A stretch of DNA of 64,000 nucleotides from Marinobacter salsuginis (GTDB taxonomy: Bacteria > Pseudomonadota > Gammaproteobacteria > Pseudomonadales > Oleiphilaceae), in contig NZ_BGZH01000001.1 in assembly GCF_009617755.1 (NCBI RefSeq), forward strand, positions 2,108,001 to 2,172,000, in the 5' to 3' direction. Numbering within the stretch: the stretch's first letter is position 1; each line of letters opens with the position of its first letter. The notes beneath the pieces were generated by a model. That model saw only the letters and a list, made by a program, of their open reading frames with translations. It made no database searches and was not told where the DNA came from. Position numbers and translations under genes: made by a program. Below are positions 47,409-56,209 of the stretch, piece by piece.

Positions 47409-48800
47409 TTGGCTGATAATTCGGTTGAGGGCCTGAAGGCGCGCTACGGAGACCGCTGGCGCTGGCTGGCGGTGGCCACGGTGATGATCGGCACCATGGC
47501 CACCGTTCTCAGCGCCACCGTGGTCAACGTGGCGCTGCACGATATCATGGTGGAGTTCGGCATTCGCCAGGGTCAGGTCCACTGGCTGGCAACCGGCTTT
47601 ATCGCAGCCATGACCACTACCATGCTTGCCTCCTCCTGGCTGCTGGATCACTTCGGGGTTCGCAAGACCCTTGCCGCAGCCATGTTTCTCTTTACCCTGA
47701 TTTCCCTCGCCGGTGGCTTTGCCGAGACACCGGGACAGCTCATTGCTGCCCGTATAGGTCAGGGCGCCATGGCCGGCCTGATGCAGCCCATGGGTATGTA
47801 CCTGGTGTTCCGGATTTTTCCACGTGATCGCCGCGGCCAGGCCATGGGGATTTATGGCATGGGGGTGATCCTGGCACCGGCCCTTGGCCCGGTATTGGGG
47901 GGCTTCCTGGTTGATCAACTGGACTGGCGCTATGTGATGTTCGCGCCGGCTCCTGTCACCCTGGTGGGTGTTTTCATGGCCTGGCGATTTCTGCCGTTGC
48001 CGGTTTCCCGGCCGGCACCCTATCGTTTCGATCTGCCTGGCCTGATCTTGCTCGGATTTACCATCGCCGTGTCCCTCGATACTCTGAACCGGTTACAGCA
48101 CGCGGCGGGCCAGGAAAACCGGATCCTCGCCGGAACAGTAATGGCGCTTGGTGGGTTGTTGCTCTTCGTGCTGCGTGAGCGACGAACAGCGCATCCACTG
48201 GTAAACATGGCCCTGCTGCGCAAACCGGTCTTTGTCTTCGCCTGTCTCGGTGCTGTGGCCCTGGGGCTGGCGCTGTTCGGGTCCACCTACCTGATTCCTC
48301 TGTTCGTGCAAACAGCGCTCGGATTCAGCGCGACCGAAGCCGGTTTGCTGATGCTGCCGGCAGGGATTGTCCTGGGTATGACCTTTCCCCTGGCCGGTCG
48401 GCTTGCGGACAGGCATAGCGCCCGGGTTCTGGTGGTCTTCGGCATCGGCGCTTTTGCCCTTTCCGCCATGCTGTTTGCGCTGTCCGACCTCGAGCTGGCT
48501 TTCGGCTGGCTGGTGCTCTGGACGGTCCTCGGCCGAATCGGGATCGGCTTCATGCTTCCCGCCCTGTCCACCGGCGCCCTGAATCCCCTAAAGCCTCAGG
48601 AGCTGGGGGCCGGCTCCAGCACGCTCAACTTCATGCGCCAGCTCGGAGGCGCCTTTGGGGTCAATCTGGTGGCACTTACTGTGGAATTCGGCGAGCACTC
48701 CTCCGGGATGCCCACAATCAATGCGTTCCATTCCGCTTGGTGGCTGGTGGCGGTATTCGTGGCGGTGGCTGCGATTCCGGTATGGAGAATGCGAACCTAG
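47409..48800 (+). CDS. DHA2-type multidrug efflux MFS transporter (EmrB/QacA-like)
   Basis: 463 aa with about fourteen hydrophobic segments. Motif C-like GVILAPALGPVLGG and motif D-like VNVALHDIM near the first helix are typical of the 14-helix DHA2 drug:proton antiporters. TTG 47409 is taken as start because no ATG precedes the first membrane helix; it starts 3 nt after the MarR stop codon, so translational coupling is likely. Exports drugs or other toxic compounds; exact substrates unknown. Confidence 0.87.
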   Translation: MADNSVEGLKARYGDRWRWLAVATVMIGTMATVLSATVVNVALHDIMVEFGIRQGQVHWLATGFIAAMTTTMLASSWLLDHFGVRKTLAAAMFLFTLISLAGGFAETPGQLIAARIGQGAMAGLMQPMGMYLVFRIFPRDRRGQAMGIYGMGVILAPALGPVLGGFLVDQLDWRYVMFAPAPVTLVGVFMAWRFLPLPVSRPAPYRFDLPGLILLGFTIAVSLDTLNRLQHAAGQENRILAGTVMALGGLLLFVLRERRTAHPLVNMALLRKPVFVFACLGAVALGLALFGSTYLIPLFVQTALGFSATEAGLLMLPAGIVLGMTFPLAGRLADRHSARVLVVFGIGAFALSAMLFALSDLELAFGWLVLWTVLGRIGIGFMLPALSTGALNPLKPQELGAGSSTLNFMRQLGGAFGVNLVALTVEFGEHSSGMPTINAFHSAWWLVAVFVAVAAIPVWRMRT

Positions 48801-48840
48801 GTTGCGGCCCTGCTCCGGATTCATTACTATGCCGACATCT

Positions 48841-48961
48841 CTTCAGGGGAGTAGCCTCCGCACCGGAACTGCCGGTCGGATGATAGTCAACATACTTGGG
48901 GCCAAATCCCCATGGCTATCATGTTTCACCGAGATTCCGGTGATATTGGCAAGACCTGAGG
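48841..48961 (+). promoter_or_regulatory. yybP-ykoY manganese riboswitch aptamer
   Basis: P1 pairs CTTCAGG (48841-48847) with CCTGAGG (48955-48961), with one G-U pair. The conserved GGGGAGTAG follows P1, AGTCAACATAC precedes the central part and GCAAGACC closes it. Inner stems TGATAG/CTATCA, GGGG/CCCC and CACCG/CGGTG are present. This is the yybP-ykoY aptamer, a Mn2+ sensor, placed 66 nt before a TMEM165/GDT1-type exporter gene, the usual target. Confidence 0.9.
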
Positions 48962-48977
48962 CGGTTTCACCTCCATT

Positions 48978-49027
48978 GGGCGGAAGGTGGGCTGCCTCAT
49001 GTCTGGTTATCCGCCCTGGAGTTTTTC
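48978..49027 (+). terminator. Riboswitch expression-platform hairpin
   Basis: GGGCGGA (48978-48984) pairs with TCCGCCC (49010-49016), 16 nt after the aptamer, then TGGAGTTTTTC runs into ATG 49028. The stem end lies against the GGAG ribosome site, so Mn2+ binding could change either termination or ribosome access; which one is not decidable from sequence. Confidence 0.6.
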
Positions 49028-49597
49028 ATGGACGCTTTCCTCGCCTCAACGGTTGCTGTTGCCATAGCGGAAATTGGTGACAAGACCCAACTGCTTTCGC
49101 TATTCCTGGTTGCCCGCTACGCCACTCGCCTGCCCATTATCCTCGGCATTTTTGTCGCAACGGTTCTCAATCATGCCCTCTCGGCCTGGCTTGGTGCCTG
49201 GGTTGCTTCCTTCATTCCACAAGCCTGGTTACCGTGGATTCTGGCTGTCAGTTTTGTTGCGATCGCGCTCTGGCTGCTGGTGCCGGACAAGGATGACAGC
49301 GAGGATTCAAAGTTCCTGGGCATGGGGGCGTTCACGGCCACCACCATCATGTTTTTCCTGGCAGAGATCGGCGACAAGACCCAGGTGGCGACCGTTGTTC
49401 TCGCCGCCCGCTTCACCGAGACTTTCTGGGTGATTCTGGGCACCACGGTGGGGATGCTGTTGGCAAACATACCGGTTATCATGGCAGGACGCTGGCTGAT
49501 GGAGAGATTGCCCCTCGCCACAGCGCGGATTGGTGCAAGTGTGCTGTTCGTCGCGCTTGCCGTCGTAACAGTATGGGCTACCTATGTGAACTCCTGA
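49028..49597 (+). CDS. TMEM165/GDT1-family manganese exporter (UPF0016)
   Basis: 189 aa with about six hydrophobic segments and two copies of the family motif ExGDKT: E15-T20 (EIGDKTQLL) and E113-T118 (EIGDKTQVA). These carry the acidic residues that transport Mn2+ (or Ca2+) against protons. A GGAG 6 nt before ATG 49028 and a Mn2+ riboswitch upstream make Mn2+ efflux the best call. Bacterial members are named MneA or similar; no symbol assigned. Confidence 0.92.
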   Translation: MDAFLASTVAVAIAEIGDKTQLLSLFLVARYATRLPIILGIFVATVLNHALSAWLGAWVASFIPQAWLPWILAVSFVAIALWLLVPDKDDSEDSKFLGMGAFTATTIMFFLAEIGDKTQVATVVLAARFTETFWVILGTTVGMLLANIPVIMAGRWLMERLPLATARIGASVLFVALAVVTVWATYVNS

Positions 49598-49649
49598 GGG
49601 TACTTGCTGTCACTGTACCCGGTTGCCTGATGCTTTCGGAACGTTTTCT

Positions 49650-50687
49650 ATGTGGTTCAGATTTTTAGCGGTTTTTTCCCTGGCGCAGTTCCTCGTGTTT
49701 CCGACCGCGGGGTCGGCGGAGCCCCTGGACGCCGCCAGCGGCCCGGAAGCGCCGGACAGAAGTCCCCGCGTGCCCACCTTCCCGGTTCAGGGTGATCTGG
49801 CCGGTGAGCTTGGTGTTTTTGAAACCCGCTATGAAGACACCTTTGCCGGCATCGGTAACCGGTTAGCGATGGGCTATCTGGAGCTGGTGAAGGCCAACCC
49901 CGGTGTGGATCCGTGGCTACCCGGAGAAGGTACCACCATCACCCTGCCGCGCCAGTATGTGCTGCCGGATGCGCGGCGCGAAGGTATTGTCATCAACCTC
50001 GCCGAGTATCGTCTCTATTATTTCACCGATGAGGGTGTGCAGGTTTACCCCGTGGGCGTCGGTACGGCGGAGAACCCCTCCCCCCTGACCGACGCAGAGG
50101 TCACCATGCCACTGGAGTCTCCGGCCTGGTATCCGCCGGCGAGCATCCGGGCGGAATACGAGGCGTCCGGTGAGTATTTGCCCCGGATGATTCCCCCCGG
50201 TCCCGGCAATCCGCTTGGTACCCACGCCCTGTTGCTGAGTGAAAAAGGCTATCTGATCCACGGTACCAACAAGAAGTTTGGCGTGGGTATGCCGGTCAGC
50301 CATGGCTGCTTCCGGATGTACAACGAAGATATTTCCCGGTTCGTGTATCAGGTGGAGAAGGGTACGCCGGTTCAGGTTGTCCACGATGCGGTCAAGATCG
50401 GTTTTTCGAATGGTGAAGTCTGGCTTGAGGTGCATCGCCCCCACGAAGACTACCCCCGCGAGGATCGGGATCGGCTCTGGAACCAGGTGTTTGCCGAAGT
50501 CGAAGCCTTCCGCAGCCAGCACCCGGGAGTCGAGGTCAAGCGTGGCGCCATTGAGCTGGCAGTGGACCAGGCCGATGGCCTGCCAACGATGATTGGTGAA
50601 CGTGTGACCCGAATGGCCGCCGACAAGACCGTGGAAGAGAAATCGCCGGAACCGACGGGCGAACCTGAGCAGCGGCTATACTTCTAA
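49650..50687 (+). CDS. L,D-transpeptidase, ErfK/YbiS type
   Basis: 345 aa. Signal peptide to about residue 25, a LysM-like segment (VKANPGVDPWLPGEGTTITLP abridged: NPGVDPWLPGEGTTITLP) and a YkuD catalytic domain with HGTNKKFGVGMPVSHGC and FRMYNEDI that hold the active cysteine. The arrangement equals E. coli YbiS/ErfK, which attach the Braun lipoprotein to peptidoglycan. Preferred start is ATG 49650; 49623 adds a non-signal stretch. An OprI-like lipoprotein with C-terminal lysine lies 2.5 kb downstream. Confidence high for family, moderate for target. Confidence 0.9.
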   Translation: MWFRFLAVFSLAQFLVFPTAGSAEPLDAASGPEAPDRSPRVPTFPVQGDLAGELGVFETRYEDTFAGIGNRLAMGYLELVKANPGVDPWLPGEGTTITLPRQYVLPDARREGIVINLAEYRLYYFTDEGVQVYPVGVGTAENPSPLTDAEVTMPLESPAWYPPASIRAEYEASGEYLPRMIPPGPGNPLGTHALLLSEKGYLIHGTNKKFGVGMPVSHGCFRMYNEDISRFVYQVEKGTPVQVVHDAVKIGFSNGEVWLEVHRPHEDYPREDRDRLWNQVFAEVEAFRSQHPGVEVKRGAIELAVDQADGLPTMIGERVTRMAADKTVEEKSPEPTGEPEQRLYF

Positions 50688-50788
50688 GTCAGGCGTCCGG
50701 GCACGGGTGCCGTCTTGCAGGGAAAAACCGCGGCCGCTGAGCCACCGCATATCCAGGCATTGAAGTTGTTCCGGTCCAGGGAGGCATT

Positions 50789-52276
50789 ATGCAGGCACAT
50801 CATCCCGTGCGATCACCGAATCCCGCCCGCCTTCGGCTCTGGGCCCTGGTGCTGCTGACAGGCGTTATGCTCGCACTGGGTTCTCTGGCACATCAGGTCT
50901 TTGCCCAGCAAAAATCATCTCAAACGGCCCTGGTACTTACTGTCGAGGGCGCCATTGGCCCTGCCACCATGGACTACGTTACCCGAGGCATTCGTAGGGC
51001 TGAGTCCGAGGGCGCTGGTCTGGTGATCATCGAAATGGATACGCCGGGCGGTCTGATGGACTCCATGCGGGATATCATCAAGACGATTCTTGCCTCTGAG
51101 GTTCCCGTGGCTACCTATGTCTCTCCGCAGGGCGCGCGGGCGGCCAGCGCTGGCACCTATATCCTCTACGGCAGTCACATTGCCGCCATGGCTCCGGCGA
51201 CCAACCTGGGCTCGGCGACGCCGGTCCAGATGGGCGGTCTGCCGGGTAGTCCCGAACCGGAGAGCGATCCGGCCCCCGGCGAGCCAAAATCCGGGGAAGG
51301 TTCGGATTCAGACTCCGGTTCTTCGTCGAACGGCGAACAGCAGGCCGGCGACGATGACGGCAAACGGCGCGGTGGCACCGCCATGGAGCGCAAGGTTCTG
51401 GAGGATGCGGTCAGTTACATTCGCGGGCTGGCCGAACGCCATGGCCGCAACGCCGACTGGGCTGAAGAAGCCGTCCGTGAGGCTGTGAATCTGGGTGCCG
51501 ATGAGGCCCTTGAGAAGAACGTTATCGACGTGGTTTCGCCCAACATCCGGGATCTGCTCCAGCAGGTGGATGGCCGCACCGTTCGGATGGCGTCGGGCGA
51601 CACGACCCTGAACACGGCCAGCCTGGAAATTGTCAGGTCCCAACCGGATTGGCGCACGCGCCTGCTTTCCGTGATCACCAATCCGAACGTCGCCTATTTC
51701 CTGATGATTATCGGCTTCTACGGCATCATCTTCGAGCTGGCGAACCCCGGTGCGGTGGTGCCGGGCGTGATTGGCGCCATCTCCCTGATCCTTGCGCTCT
51801 TCGCTTTCCAGGTCCTGTCGGTGAATTACGCCGGCCTGGCACTGATTCTGCTCGGACTGGCGTTCATTGTGGGCGAGGCCTTCGTGCCCAGCTTCGGGAT
51901 ACTGGGGGTTGGCGGAATAGTTGCCTTTGTTACCGGCTCGATCATCCTGATGGACGGCAGTCACCGGGATATTTCCCTGCCAACGATCGGAGGCACCGCC
52001 GTGGTGGCTGCCGGGTTTATCCTCTGGACGGTGACCCGGTTTATCGGTCTGCGTCGGCGGCATCCGGTCAGTGGCACCGAACAGTTGACCCATGAAGAGG
52101 GCGTGGCCCTGGATGAGTTCTCCGAAGAACATGGCCACTACCGGGGCCACGTGCGGCTCAGTGGTGAACGTTGGAATGCCATCAGCGAGGGAGCCGTCAA
52201 AGAGGGCGACCGGGTTCAAGTGACAGCGATTGAGGGTTTAACGGTAACTGTCAGGGTCATTCCGGACAACGACTGA
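50789..52276 (+). CDS. NfeD-family membrane serine protease (ClpP-like N-terminus)
   Basis: 495 aa. Signal-like N-terminus, ClpP-class protease domain with the catalytic serine in [13 protein letters not shown] and a lysine in [15 protein letters not shown], a glycine/serine/aspartate-rich insertion (about 150-195), four to five C-terminal membrane helices and a soluble OB-type end. NfeD proteins associate with stomatin-like proteins and cut their C-terminal tails. GGGAGG lies 7 nt before the ATG. The slipin gene follows after 37 nt, the classic pair. Confidence 0.93.
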   Translation: MQAHHPVRSPNPARLRLWALVLLTGVMLALGSLAHQVFAQQKSSQTALVLTVEGAIGPATMDYVTRGIRRAESEGAGLVIIEMDTPGGLMDSMRDIIKTILASEVPVATYVSPQGARAASAGTYILYGSHIAAMAPATNLGSATPVQMGGLPGSPEPESDPAPGEPKSGEGSDSDSGSSSNGEQQAGDDDGKRRGGTAMERKVLEDAVSYIRGLAERHGRNADWAEEAVREAVNLGADEALEKNVIDVVSPNIRDLLQQVDGRTVRMASGDTTLNTASLEIVRSQPDWRTRLLSVITNPNVAYFLMIIGFYGIIFELANPGAVVPGVIGAISLILALFAFQVLSVNYAGLALILLGLAFIVGEAFVPSFGILGVGGIVAFVTGSIILMDGSHRDISLPTIGGTAVVAAGFILWTVTRFIGLRRRHPVSGTEQLTHEEGVALDEFSEEHGHYRGHVRLSGERWNAISEGAVKEGDRVQVTAIEGLTVTVRVIPDND

Positions 52277-52313
52277 ACCGGCAGACAAAGTAACGGCAAT
52301 ACAAGGAGGCCGT

Positions 52314-53117
52314 ATGATTGGCGATCTGATTCCCTATCTGGCACCTACGGTGGTGTTACTGCTCATTCTTGCTTCGGCGATCAAGATCCTGCCGGAGTAT
52401 GAACGTGGCGTTGTGTTCTTTCTCGGGCGTTTCCAGGGCGTCAAAGGTCCGGGGCTGATCATTGTTATTCCGGGCATTCAGCAGATAGTCCGGGTAGACC
52501 TGCGGGTGATCACCCTGGATGTCCCCAGTCAGGACGTGATCTCCCGGGATAACGTGACTGTGCGGGTGAATGCCGTGCTGTACTTTCGAGTTGTGGATCC
52601 CGAGCGTGCCATTATCCGGGTGGAGGATTTCAATTCCGCAACCAGCCAGCTGGCCCAGACCACGCTGCGGTCGGTGCTCGGCAAACACGATCTCGACGAG
52701 ATGCTGTCAGAGCGGGACAAGCTCAATTCCGATATCCAGGAGATCATCGATGCCCAGACCGAGGAATGGGGCATCAAGGTGGCCAACGTTGAAATCAAAC
52801 ATGTGGATCTCAATGAATCGATGATCCGTGCCATTGCCCGTCAGGCAGAGGCAGAGCGCGAACGTCGCGCCAAGGTCATCCACGCCGAGGGCGAATTGCA
52901 GGCGTCCAAAAAGCTGGTGGAAGCGGCGGATGTCATGTCCACGAATTCCGGTTCCATGCAGCTGCGTTACCTGCAGACGCTGGCGGATATGAGTAACACC
53001 AACTCATCCACCATTGTGTTCCCATTGCCAATGGAGCTGATTACCACGTTCCTCAAGGACAACAAACCTGCCAGCCCTGACAAGTCCGATCCGGACAAAC
53101 CGGATACCGGGGCATAA
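52314..53117 (+). CDS. Slipin/stomatin-like membrane protein
   Basis: 267 aa. One N-terminal membrane helix (about 8-25) followed by an SPFH/band-7 domain ([22 protein letters not shown], abridged: [20 protein letters not shown]) and a coiled C-terminal region ([18 protein letters not shown]) ending in a polar tail. Belongs to the slipin/QmcA-like proteins that organise membrane domains. AAGGAGG lies before ATG 52314. It is the NfeD partner just upstream; a terminator follows its stop. Confidence 0.92.
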   Translation: MIGDLIPYLAPTVVLLLILASAIKILPEYERGVVFFLGRFQGVKGPGLIIVIPGIQQIVRVDLRVITLDVPSQDVISRDNVTVRVNAVLYFRVVDPERAIIRVEDFNSATSQLAQTTLRSVLGKHDLDEMLSERDKLNSDIQEIIDAQTEEWGIKVANVEIKHVDLNESMIRAIARQAEAERERRAKVIHAEGELQASKKLVEAADVMSTNSGSMQLRYLQTLADMSNTNSSTIVFPLPMELITTFLKDNKPASPDKSDPDKPDTGA

Positions 53118-53142
53118 AAAAGGCCGGCAATGCCGGCCTTTT
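53118..53142. terminator. Bidirectional terminator after the slipin gene
   Basis: AAAAGGCCGGC (53118-53128) and GCCGGCCTTTT (53132-53142) form an 11-bp perfect stem over a 3-nt loop, with A and T runs on both sides. Serves the slipin gene and the convergent lipoprotein gene. Confidence 0.92.
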
Positions 53143-53157
53143 CGTTACGTATCAGCC

Positions 53158-53439
53158 TTACTTCTGGCTGGCACGCTCGAGCATACGCTTGGCACGCTCG
53201 TTTGCCTCATCGGCAGCCTTCTGGGCTGCACGAGCAGCGGCCAGGGCTTCTTCCGCAGTCTGCTGGGCAGTGCGGGCAGAGCTGGCAGCGCTGTTAGCGG
53301 TGTTCAGTGCATTTTCTGCAGTGCGCTCAGCGGAGCTGGCGGTTGCATTTGCTTCGTCGATGGCGCCCTGGTCAGTGGTGGCACAACCTGCAGTCAGAGC
53401 AGTGGCCAGTGCAATCCCGGCGATCGTCAGTTTACGCAT
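53158..53439 (-). CDS. OprI/Lpp-like alanine-zipper lipoprotein
   Basis: 93 aa. Lipoprotein signal MRKLTIAGIALATALTAGC with C19, then a long alanine-rich helix with regular spacing (TASSAERTAENALNTANSAA) and the C-terminal lysine (RASQK) that in Lpp and OprI is joined to peptidoglycan. A repetitive codon pattern reflects the alanine zipper. It is probably an abundant outer-membrane lipoprotein. Two L,D-transpeptidases lie within 3 kb on either side. Family call firm, peptidoglycan attachment inferred from the C-terminal lysine. Confidence 0.92.
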   Translation of the reverse strand: MRKLTIAGIALATALTAGCATTDQGAIDEANATASSAERTAENALNTANSAASSARTAQQTAEEALAAARAAQKAADEANERAKRMLERASQK

Positions 53440-53645
53440 TGTAAATCCCCTTATTGGTCGAGTTATTTCCTGTGATCCGAAAGTCAGTATAGACGACTTC
53501 CTGTCAACCTGCGCAGCATCGCTTGTCAGGTAGTGACTACCGGAGTCGTAAAACAGTGTAAAACACTGTAAGCAGGAATGTTAACTAGAGATACGTAAAT
53601 TTGCTAAGCATATGACAACAACTTAATGCTGCCGTCAGGTTTGCT

Positions 53646-54209
53646 TCAGGGATGAATGCTGATGGGCGTTCCGTTGGAGACCAGTTGCCAGATTTCGTCC
53701 ATCTCTTCGTTGGTCACGGCGATACAGCCGTCGGTCCAGTCAAGACCAGCATAAGCAAAAGCCATATCGCCTACGTTATTGGGCAGGCCATGAATCATGA
53801 TGCTGCCACCCGGGTCCAGGCCCCAGGCAGATGCCAGTTCGCGATCCCGCTCGCTGGGGTACGAGATATGGATGGATTTGTAGAAGTCGCTCTCGGCGTT
53901 GCGCCAGTCCAGCGTGTAATCGCCTTCCGGCGTGCGCTCGTCACCTTCGTACAGCTTGTGACCTTCCGGATTGTCGCCAAGGGAAATTCGGTAGCTGCGA
54001 ATCACCTCCTCGCCATCCATCAGGTACAGGCGGCGCTCTCCCTTGCGAACGACCACCTTGCTGACACTCTCGATATCCGCGGGCTTGTACATGGTGGCAG
54101 CCGGCATACGGGTGTCGGCCTTGGCCAGCAGTTCGGTGGCCAAAGCGCTCGGAGCCAATGCCAGACAGAGCAGGGCAATGGAGGCTGGGAGGGCGCGGAA
54201 AATGCTCAT
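53646..54209 (-). CDS. Short YkuD-type L,D-transpeptidase (YafK-like)
   Basis: 187 aa. Signal peptide to about residue 25, then a YkuD domain: VVRKGERRLYLMDGEEVIRS, TPEGDYTLDWRN, IMIHGLPNN and WTDGCIAVTNEEMDEIW with the active cysteine. The strand and turn order is close to YafK-like enzymes that act on the lipoprotein-peptidoglycan link, though its short size and the TDGCIAV motif do not allow a firm YafK assignment. Ends 206 nt upstream (in its reading direction) of the OprI-like lipoprotein gene, transcribed the same way. Confidence 0.85.
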   Translation of the reverse strand: MSIFRALPASIALLCLALAPSALATELLAKADTRMPAATMYKPADIESVSKVVVRKGERRLYLMDGEEVIRSYRISLGDNPEGHKLYEGDERTPEGDYTLDWRNAESDFYKSIHISYPSERDRELASAWGLDPGGSIMIHGLPNNVGDMAFAYAGLDWTDGCIAVTNEEMDEIWQLVSNGTPISIHP

Positions 54210-54316
54210 GTCCTCAACTTACCAATGATTAATGTTTGTTCAGACGTTTTATACCATAGGCCAAAAGGGATCTGTTAAGGGGTTTTGTTAACTTTTTTGG
54301 CTATCTGGTTTGCTCT

Positions 54317-56041
54317 TCACACATTTTGTGAACTGTCCATCTTCAGGCCCACCTTGGTGACCTTGTCGGCGCTGGTAGCCCGGGCAACCAGTGTCACCGG
54401 GCCCAGGGTTACTACGTCACCAACAACCGGGTGCCCTTTTGTCCTTTTGGCAAAGCATTCGGCGAGGGAAAGCTCCGGCGGCAGGTCGTCGAACTCAATG
54501 CCGTAGACTTGCTCCACGTCACCCAGAAGCGCATCGCCGTTGAGTACGAAATCCCCGAAAAACGCCCGTTCGGCCAGGTACTTGGGTGCGTGTCTGCCGC
54601 TCAGCGCCTTGCCGAGTTCAGGCAGAACACTGGGAGTCGCAAACATTGCGACCATGTCGCCACTGGATACTTCCAGGTCCGCTTTTGGCTGCAGACAGAC
54701 CCGGTTGCGGAAGACTCCGGCCACAGCCGTGTTCTCCGGAAAGCGCAACTGGCCCAGCCGACGTGGCGTTTGCCAGGTTTCGCCGCGCAACGGGAACAGC
54801 ATCAACTCGTGGTCTCCCGCCGCTGGAGCATCCAGAGGGAGTCTTCGATAGGGGTCCTCGCCGGCCGGCACCTCCAGGCGAAGCTTTCTGGCCAGAGGGG
54901 TCATGGTGGTGCCCTGAACCAGAAGAGAGACCAGGACGATAAAGAAAGCGGCGTGGAACACCAGCTGGGCTTCCGGCAAGTCTGCAATGATCGGAAACAG
55001 GGCCAGAACAATGGGGACAGCCCCTCGCAGGCCGACCCAACTGATAAACCCCATCTCGCGACGGTTAAAGGCAAAAGGCCAGAGGGTCAGCAAGACCGTC
55101 AGCGGGCGGATGACGAAGATCAGAGCCAGGGCCAGTATCAGCCCTCCTCCAGCCAGGGGGATCAGGTCTGACGGAGTGACCAGAAGCCCCAGCATCAGGA
55201 ACAGGCACAACTGGGCCAGCCAGGCCAGGCCGTCGTGAACCTGCAGGATCATCGGCATCATCCGGACGTGACGGTTACCAATTACCACGCCAGTCAGGTA
55301 AATGGCCAGAAATCCGCTGCCGCCGAGAGCGTTGGTGGCGGAGAACACCGAGATGCCCGCGGCCGCCACCAGCAAAGGGTACAGAGAAGGGGTCAGGCGG
55401 ATTCGATTGGCCAGCTCCACCACGGCAAAACCGCCAATAATCCCTGCAATAGCGCCGATGCCGAACTGCTGTACCAGCATGGAAAGAGCGGCCCAGCCCG
55501 CCTGGTCGCCGTCGTTGCCAATCAACGTAACCAGCATGAGCGTCAGGAAAATCGCCATAGGGTCGTTGCTGCCGGACTCAATTTCCAGGGTCGCACTGAC
55601 TCGCTCGTTCAGGTGCAGCCCCCGTCCCTGCAGCAGGGAAAAAACGGCGGCGGCATCGGTAGAGGAAATGATGGCGCCAATCAGCAGGGCAGTCAGCCAG
55701 TGCAGATCGAACACCCACCAGGCCACAACCGCGGCGCCAGCGGCGGTCATGGCGACTCCGAGGGTGGCAAGTACCAGGGCAGGTTTCAGGCCTACCCTGA
55801 AAGTCTCCGCCCGGGTGCGCATGCCACCGTCGAGGAGAATCACGCCCAACGCGAGATTGGCAATCAGAAAGGCCAGTTCAAAGTCATCGAACTGGATGCC
55901 ACCCGGGCCGTCCTCACCCATCATCATGCCCACCACCAGAAAGATCAGCAGCACAGGCATGCCCACCCGGCTGGAAAGCGGGCTGAGCACGATACTGATG
56001 ACCAGCATCAGGGCGCCAATCAGGGTCAGGGTGGGGTCCAT
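54317..56041 (-). CDS. Potassium/proton antiporter, NhaP2/CvrA type
   Basis: 574 aa. About twelve membrane segments (1-390) with the CPA1 core GAIISSTDAAAVFSLLQGRG and ESGSNDPMAIFLTLM, then TrkA_C-like and CorC_HlyC-like regulatory domains (about 400-574; FPENTAVAGVFRN, GDMVAMFATPSVLPEL). This layout is that of NhaP2 (CvrA), a K+/H+ antiporter regulated by its cytoplasmic domain. Family certain; cation specificity inferred. Confidence 0.92.
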   Translation of the reverse strand: MDPTLTLIGALMLVISIVLSPLSSRVGMPVLLIFLVVGMMMGEDGPGGIQFDDFELAFLIANLALGVILLDGGMRTRAETFRVGLKPALVLATLGVAMTAAGAAVVAWWVFDLHWLTALLIGAIISSTDAAAVFSLLQGRGLHLNERVSATLEIESGSNDPMAIFLTLMLVTLIGNDGDQAGWAALSMLVQQFGIGAIAGIIGGFAVVELANRIRLTPSLYPLLVAAAGISVFSATNALGGSGFLAIYLTGVVIGNRHVRMMPMILQVHDGLAWLAQLCLFLMLGLLVTPSDLIPLAGGGLILALALIFVIRPLTVLLTLWPFAFNRREMGFISWVGLRGAVPIVLALFPIIADLPEAQLVFHAAFFIVLVSLLVQGTTMTPLARKLRLEVPAGEDPYRRLPLDAPAAGDHELMLFPLRGETWQTPRRLGQLRFPENTAVAGVFRNRVCLQPKADLEVSSGDMVAMFATPSVLPELGKALSGRHAPKYLAERAFFGDFVLNGDALLGDVEQVYGIEFDDLPPELSLAECFAKRTKGHPVVGDVVTLGPVTLVARATSADKVTKVGLKMDSSQNV

Positions 56042-56061
56042 TGTTGCTCCAGACAGAATGC

Positions 56062-56091
56062 TTGCCCAATGCCGGGCTGACCGCTTATATT
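56062..56091 (+). promoter_or_regulatory. Promoter of tRNA-Gly
   Basis: TTGCCC (56062-56067) and TATATT (56086-56091) with an 18-nt spacer, followed by a GC-rich start region typical of stringently controlled stable RNA genes. The tRNA begins 21 nt after the -10. Confidence 0.6.
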
Positions 56092-56111
56092 GCTGTCGCG
56101 GCCCTATTTTT

Positions 56112-56185
56112 GCGGGTGTAGTTCAATGGTAGAACGGCAGCTTCCCAAGCTGCATACGAGGGTTCGATTCCCTTCACCCGCTCCA
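56112..56185 (+). tRNA. tRNA-Gly (anticodon CCC)
   Basis: Acceptor GCGGGTG (56112-56118) pairs with CACCCGC (56175-56181), then T and an encoded CCA to 56185. The D arm is GTTC/GAAC, the anticodon arm GCAGC/GCTGC has loop TTCCCAA with anticodon CCC, and the T arm carries TTCGATT. 74 nt including CCA. Reads GGG codons. Confidence 0.97.
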
Positions 56186-56209
56186 CTCCCTCGCTGGCCC
56201 GCTCTCCCT

